Assembly (NCBI RefSeq): GCF_030124375.1
Contig: NZ_JASKLS010000001.1
Coordinates: 414,422-478,421, forward strand
Reading direction: 5' to 3'
Source of the DNA: Sinorhizobium sp. 6-70
Lineage (GTDB): Bacteria; Pseudomonadota; Alphaproteobacteria; Rhizobiales; Rhizobiaceae
Length of the DNA stretch: 64,000 bases
Shown here: positions 59,938 through 64,000 of the stretch, piece after piece
Layout of the letters: every line of letters starts with the position of its first letter
Numbering within the stretch: the stretch's first letter is position 1
Made by a program: the position numbers and the translations under genes
Notes under the pieces: model-generated
Database searches by the model: none
Told to the model about the DNA's origin: nothing
Seen by the model: the letters and a program-made list of their open reading frames with translations, nothing else

Positions 59938-61137
59938 TCAGCGCTTCTCGCCAAGATAGCTGAACAGGGTCTGCTTCCACTTCTCGCTGCGAATCGCCTC
60001 AAGGAGGGCCACGTCGGTCGCATTGCGGTAGCGGCTTCCTGTCGGCATGGCGATGCCGTAGCTCTGCGGTTCGAAAGTCACGTCGAGGACTCCGACCGAG
60101 TTCGAAAACTTCTGCGCAACGAGCCACGCAAGCAACGGCTTGTCATAGACGAAGGCGTCGATCGAGCCCGACGAGAGCATGTTCAACCCGTCCTCGACGC
60201 GGTCGAAATTGCGGTAGCCGATACGCTCGCGGACGAGAAAATCTAGCGTTGCCGATCCCGCCAATGCGCCGACGCGCACGCCGGGCAAGTCGTCGACGCT
60301 GCTTACGACGCCGCGAATCTGTCGCGTCGTGAGCGCCGACGTCACGCTCGCAGTAAAGATAGCGATAGTGATGATCGAGACCACCATCCAGATAATGGCA
60401 AGCGCCCGTCCCGCCAGAGTTCTCGGGCCACGGTGCCCGGTACTTGCCTGCGTCATCACCTCGGCAGACCACCAGATGCTGGCACCGAGCCCCTTGGCGG
60501 CGCTGCCTCCGAATTCCTCGTTATGTCGGCGTTCGAACAGCCAGATCAGCGCGCCGACCAGAAACGAAATGCCGATGAGCGCACCGGCAGCCTGAAGGAA
60601 ACCCAGGGAGGTCATCGTCCGGATGATTTCGCGCCATATCGACATACGATTGAGCGAAACCGCGATGCCGAGCCCGGTGTTGTAGAACGGTTGTGAGAAG
60701 TCCACGCTGCGTTCGCGCTCGGGCGTGATGGTTATCGCCGCGACCGAGAGATCGTAATCACCACGTGCCGTCGCCTCGAGCAGACTCTGGACCGACGGCT
60801 CCTCGACCAGACGAAACTTGAGACCGAGTTCCTGAGCGATCTGCCGCCAAAGTTCTATGGAAATACCCGTCCAGCTACCGTCCGGTTGCTTCATCGAAAA
60901 CGGCGATGCTTCCTTGGTGCCGACGACAAGTTCACGATCAGGGAAGTCCGCCGCGAGCCCGCTGGCCGGAGCGTGCCCTTGTGCGCTCTGTGCGACCTGC
61001 GGACTCTCATCCGGCGCCGGGCGGCTGCTTTGCGCCGCAGCCGTCGCCGCGATGACGGTCACCATCCCGAAAACGAGCGCCGGCAGAAAACGAGGGACAT
61101 GTCCGCCCCCGAGTTGCCGATTTCTGGCGGTGTGCAT
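59938..61137 (-). CDS. GluR0-like ligand-gated ion channel (prokaryotic ionotropic glutamate receptor type)
   Basis: 399 aa. A signal sequence/anchor (about 15-35), then a bilobal amino-acid-binding domain interrupted by a channel: S1 lobe (about 65-165, VVGTKEASPFSMKQPDG, DYDLSVAAITITPERE), TM1 (about 179-202), pore loop (about 217-236, WWSAEVMTQASTGHRGP), TM2 (about 243-266), then S2 lobe (VRVGALAGSATLDFL). This is the order of bacterial GluR0, unlike soluble binding proteins. The K+ filter TVGYG is not present; QASTGHRG takes its place. ATG at 61137 with GAGGG upstream. Confidence 0.82.
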   Translation of the reverse strand: MHTARNRQLGGGHVPRFLPALVFGMVTVIAATAAAQSSRPAPDESPQVAQSAQGHAPASGLAADFPDRELVVGTKEASPFSMKQPDGSWTGISIELWRQIAQELGLKFRLVEEPSVQSLLEATARGDYDLSVAAITITPERERSVDFSQPFYNTGLGIAVSLNRMSIWREIIRTMTSLGFLQAAGALIGISFLVGALIWLFERRHNEEFGGSAAKGLGASIWWSAEVMTQASTGHRGPRTLAGRALAIIWMVVSIITIAIFTASVTSALTTRQIRGVVSSVDDLPGVRVGALAGSATLDFLVRERIGYRNFDRVEDGLNMLSSGSIDAFVYDKPLLAWLVAQKFSNSVGVLDVTFEPQSYGIAMPTGSRYRNATDVALLEAIRSEKWKQTLFSYLGEKR

Positions 61138-61237
61138 CGTCACCCTCAATCCCATTCGACGGAATGCGCATAGTAACAGACGATAGAAACTCGATCCTCC
61201 CCTGCCCTTTGTGCGGACAGAACCTGATTGGCAGCGG

Positions 61238-61837
61238 TCACTTCCGTCCCTGCGGGTAGATCGTCTCGCCGCGCTTCAGCATTTCGACAAAGGCATCGAT
61301 CTTCTTCTTCCGCCCGGCTTCCGTCTTCATGTTGTGGGTGCGGAAGGCGAGTGCGAAGCGGTTCTGCTCGCTGAGCCTGGCGAGCATTTCCCTCGCCTTG
61401 GGCTCGGCGTCGATGGCGGCCTGCAGATCGTCCGGGATCTTCATGTCCTTGCCGCTCGCATAGGCGCGCTCCCAGCGCCCGTCGGCCTTCGCCGCCTCCA
61501 CCTGCTTCAACCCATGCTCGGTCATCCGGCCTTCCTCGATCAGCCGGGCGACATTGTCGACGTTGATCTGGCTCCAGGTGCTCTTCCTGCCGCGCGGCGT
61601 GTAGCGCTGCAGAAAGCTCTTGTCGTCGAGCCCCTTGCGCAGGCCGTCGATCCAGCCCCAGCACAGGACGACGTCGATCGCCTCCTTGGGCGTGATCGAT
61701 TTGAGTCCAGAGCCGACCTTGTGAATCTTGATCCACACCTCATCCGCTGTGTCGTGGTGGCTACCCAGCCAGCGGTAGAAGCTCTCGGCGTCCTCGAACT
61801 CGCGAATCTTTTCCTGATCGACCGTCACCGGCGCCAT
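61238..61837 (-). CDS. YdeI/OmpD-associated family protein
   Basis: 199 aa. SFYRWLGSHHDTADEVWIKI, VVLCWGWIDGLRKGLDD and RKSTWSQINVDNVARLIEEG are the family's conserved blocks, ending in a basic helix RKKKIDAFVEMLKRGE. Found in many soil bacteria; function unproven. It is not in an operon with its neighbours. Confidence 0.87.
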   Translation of the reverse strand: MAPVTVDQEKIREFEDAESFYRWLGSHHDTADEVWIKIHKVGSGLKSITPKEAIDVVLCWGWIDGLRKGLDDKSFLQRYTPRGRKSTWSQINVDNVARLIEEGRMTEHGLKQVEAAKADGRWERAYASGKDMKIPDDLQAAIDAEPKAREMLARLSEQNRFALAFRTHNMKTEAGRKKKIDAFVEMLKRGETIYPQGRK

Positions 61838-62011
61838 CAGCGGACCTGCCCTTTTACTGCCATGTTGCGTATTGCCTCCGCCAAAAACCAGGCGCCGCTA
61901 TCATCACGCAGCAAACGCCGGAGTGCAACGTATGGAGGCGATTGGCGGTGCAGGCGCTTGGCGCAGGTGGCTTCTCCGGCCTAAGATCATCGGAAGGAGC
62001 GGGAGCAAACC

Positions 62012-63253
62012 ATGGACGATCTGCAAATCCGCATGATCAGCGACTGGCTGGTCGAACAGGGCCTCCTCGGCCTCGACGAGACCGGACTTCTCGAAGGCTT
62101 TTGCGAGCGCTGCCGTGAGCGGGGCCTCGATCTCGTCCAGGCGGCGCTCTTTCTCGACACGCTCCACCCCGTCCTCGAATCGCGCGGCTTCGTCTGGAAT
62201 GCCGAAGAAACGGACGCGACGAGGCAGCGGGAATTTTCGCGCTACCAGTCGGAGCGCAATTCCCGTCTGTGGAGCGCCAGCCCCTTCAACCACATGCTGG
62301 AAAGCGGACTGTCGGAAATCCATCTGCCGCTCGACTACGCCGGAGAGGCGCGCTTCACGATCCTCGACGACCTTCGCCTCGAGGGGCACACCGACTATTT
62401 CGCGCTGATCCATCGACTGAGCGGCACGGATGCGATCGGCGAGATGGACAGCCTCTATTCGCGCTGGTCGACGGGGGCGCCGGGCGGCTTTTCGAGCGAT
62501 GACCTGCAGGCGCTCCGCGGCCTGGTGCCGGCGCTGGCGCTCGCCATCAAGGCCGCTTCGCTGAAGCGGATCGCGCAATCGCTGGTCGAGGTCTATCTCG
62601 GGCGCGACGCCGGCCACCGCGTGCTCGAAGGCCGGATCGCCAGAGGCAAGGTCGAAAGCATCCACACGGTTCTCTGGTATTCGGACATGGCGAACTACAC
62701 GGCCCTTTCCGAGCAGGTCCACAGCACCGACCTCATTCCCTTGCTGAACGATTATGCCGAAGCGGTGATCTCGTCGGTTCACGCAGCCGGAGGCGACGTG
62801 TTGAAGCTCGTCGGCGACGGGACACTCGCGATCTTCACCGGTGCAGACCGGTGCGAAGCGGCACTTGCCGCGCTCAAGGCTGAGGCTGAGCTCGAAGAGA
62901 GGATCGCCGCGCTGAACGCGGCGCGGCTCGCGCAGGAAACGGCGGTGACGTCCGTCTATCTCGCGCTCCATGTCGGCGAAGTATTCTACGGCAATGTCGG
63001 AAGCGACGAACGACTGGACTTCACAGTGATCGGCCCGGCCGTCAACGAGGTCTGCCGGATCGCGTCGACTTGCCGTCTCGCCAACCGGTCCCTGCTCGTC
63101 TCCTCAGCCTTTGTCGATCTGCTGCCGCCGGCGGAAACATCGAGTTTCGAGACGATCGGCTCGTTCCACCTGAAGGGTGTCCGCGAACCGCGGGAATTGT
63201 TTGCACGCCCTACAGCGCCGCGCGTCCTATCGGACGCGCAAAGGTCGCTGTAG
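62012..63253 (+). CDS. Class III adenylate/guanylate cyclase (413 aa)
   Basis: N-terminal region (1-190) resembles a GAF-like or orphan sensory fold, then a helix and a class III catalytic domain (about 212-395) with metal Asp in VLWYSDMANYTALS and LVGDGTLAIFTG, and NEVCRIAS. Soluble. The last 13 residues (TAPRVLSDAQRSL) and stop come from a family 1 repeat and match those of the tautomerase at 5600, so the original tail was lost or altered by the repeat. ATG at 62012 with GGAGCGGG upstream. Confidence 0.87.
   Translation: MDDLQIRMISDWLVEQGLLGLDETGLLEGFCERCRERGLDLVQAALFLDTLHPVLESRGFVWNAEETDATRQREFSRYQSERNSRLWSASPFNHMLESGLSEIHLPLDYAGEARFTILDDLRLEGHTDYFALIHRLSGTDAIGEMDSLYSRWSTGAPGGFSSDDLQALRGLVPALALAIKAASLKRIAQSLVEVYLGRDAGHRVLEGRIARGKVESIHTVLWYSDMANYTALSEQVHSTDLIPLLNDYAEAVISSVHAAGGDVLKLVGDGTLAIFTGADRCEAALAALKAEAELEERIAALNAARLAQETAVTSVYLALHVGEVFYGNVGSDERLDFTVIGPAVNEVCRIASTCRLANRSLLVSSAFVDLLPPAETSSFETIGSFHLKGVREPRELFARPTAPRVLSDAQRSL
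63210..63253 (-). repeat. Dispersed palindromic repeat, family 1 (copy 7, core only)
   Basis: CTACAGCGCCGCGCGTCC...AAGGTCGCTGTAG core without the outer arm. It overlaps the 3' end of the cyclase gene. Confidence 0.8.
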
Positions 63254-63285
63254 GGAACATGCACCGGTCGAACGCGTCTTCTTCG

Positions 63286-64000
63286 TCAGGCGATCATATC
63301 CTCAATCCGGATCGGCAGCGTGCGCACCCGTATGCCGGTGGCATGGTAGACCGCGTTGGCGATGGCGGGCGCCATGCCGACGAGCGCGATTTCGCCGAGG
63401 CCCTTGACGCCGAGCGCGTTGACGTGCGGGTCCACCTCGTCGACGAAATGCGCCTCGATATTCGCGATATCGAGATTCACGGGCACGAGATAATCCGCCA
63501 TATGCGCGTTGACCGGCCGGCCGTCACGCTGATCGAGCACGGTCCGCTCCATCAGCGCCATGCCGATGCCGCCGACCATGCCGCCGGTGCACTGGCTGGC
63601 AGCAAGGCGCGGATTGACGATACGACCTGCCCCATAGGTGCCCAGCGCGCGGCGCACCCGGATGGTCCCGACATCGGGATCGACGGCCACCTCGGCAAAA
63701 ACAGCACCGAAAGCATGCATGGAATATCGGCTGGCGATGTCGGGATCGCGGCTGGCCGATGCATTCGCCTCGATCGGCGCGCCGGCGCTCGCCGCGATGT
63801 CACCGTAGGCCTGGCCGGGCGCTGTATCGCCGCGACGGCGCAGACGCCCCTCCTCCCACATGACCCCATCGATCGACGCGCCGAAGACCGGCGAGCGCTG
63901 GTCGGCGATGGCACGCCTTGCAGCCTCTTCCTGCACCGCGATGCAGGCGGCCCGGATCGCCGAGCCGACGGACGCCATCGTCCAGGAACCGCCATGGGAG
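63286..64000 (-). CDS. Xanthine dehydrogenase family molybdopterin-binding subunit (partial, 5' end beyond window)
   Basis: C-terminal 238 residues of a large molybdopterin hydroxylase subunit. Characteristic blocks: HGGSWTMASVGSAI, VAVDPDVGTIRVRRALGTYGAGRIVNP, GGMVGGIGMALMERTV and the catalytic-Glu region GVKGLGEIALVG. Such enzymes hydroxylate aldehydes, purines or aromatic heterocycles; the substrate cannot be told from this part. The gene's start and its FAD and 2Fe-2S partner subunits lie outside the window. Confidence 0.9.
   Translation of the reverse strand, partial: SHGGSWTMASVGSAIRAACIAVQEEAARRAIADQRSPVFGASIDGVMWEEGRLRRRGDTAPGQAYGDIAASAGAPIEANASASRDPDIASRYSMHAFGAVFAEVAVDPDVGTIRVRRALGTYGAGRIVNPRLAASQCTGGMVGGIGMALMERTVLDQRDGRPVNAHMADYLVPVNLDIANIEAHFVDEVDPHVNALGVKGLGEIALVGMAPAIANAVYHATGIRVRTLPIRIEDMIA

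Noticed and set aside
1..64000. tRNA, rRNA, CRISPR or transposon genes
   Set aside because: No cloverleaf signature (GGTTCGAATCC-like arm), no regularly spaced repeats with unique spacers and no transposase motifs were seen on either strand.

Overview
The window looks like a chromosomal segment of a Sinorhizobium/Ensifer-type alphaproteobacterium. This rests on high GC, a Bmt-type betaine-homocysteine methyltransferase, a MlotiK1-like cyclic-nucleotide-gated channel, dmeRF, several class III cyclases and three families of dispersed palindromic intergenic repeats typical of rhizobia. I saw no tRNA, rRNA, CRISPR array, insertion sequence or phage.

1-10 kb: the 5' part of cobQ (cobalamin synthesis), a glycine-betaine-type ABC importer (binding protein, permease, ATPase), a divergent tautomerase/LysR pair, a Tat-exported arylsulfatase, and bmt preceded by a perfect 16-bp palindrome. 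10-15 kb: a hypothetical gene, an ECF sigma factor with a membrane VWA protein, a phosphodiester-glycosidase-like exported protein and a 4Fe-4S protein.

15-26 kb is the most interesting region. It holds a corrinoid-dependent methyl-transfer module of a kind best known in anaerobes: an MttB-superfamily methyltransferase, its corrinoid protein, DUF1638, a 'virulence factor' small protein, an acetogen-like MetV/MetF pair, a pterin-binding methyltransferase, a phasin-like small protein and a RamA-like ferredoxin/ASKHA activator. The inferred flow is: import a methylated amine; move a methyl group to Co(I) corrinoid; pass it to tetrahydrofolate; oxidise methyl-THF through MetF/MetV; reactivate oxidised corrinoid with the ASKHA protein. 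Bmt would send another methyl group to methionine. Two of the module's promoter regions share a 27-bp element (21 of 27 identical) that contains 22-bp-spaced GTCG repeats. Several of its enzymes carry Arg/Gly-rich tails.

26-36 kb: an AsnC-type regulator divergent from a diaminopropionate ammonia-lyase / amidohydrolase operon, a BTAD-TPR regulator, an ArsR/SRPBCC pair, a LysR regulator and small DUF1127-like genes. 36-45 kb: a DUF1194 protein, a second BTAD-TPR regulator, dmeRF, a GlxA/GbdR-like regulator, an orphan RTX C-terminus, and two paralogous double-receiver proteins (one with GGDEF).

44.6-64 kb: a Tat-type Hint-domain protein, an RTX repeat protein, three class III cyclases, a MlotiK1-like channel, a GFA protein, a DinB protein, a methyltransferase divergent from a second GlxA regulator, a FecR-domain protein convergent with a CHASE2 cyclase, a GluR0-like ligand-gated channel, a YdeI protein, and the 3' part of a molybdopterin dehydrogenase large subunit. 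Palindromic repeats sit at many gene ends and supply the stop codon and the same 13-residue tail to two unrelated proteins.
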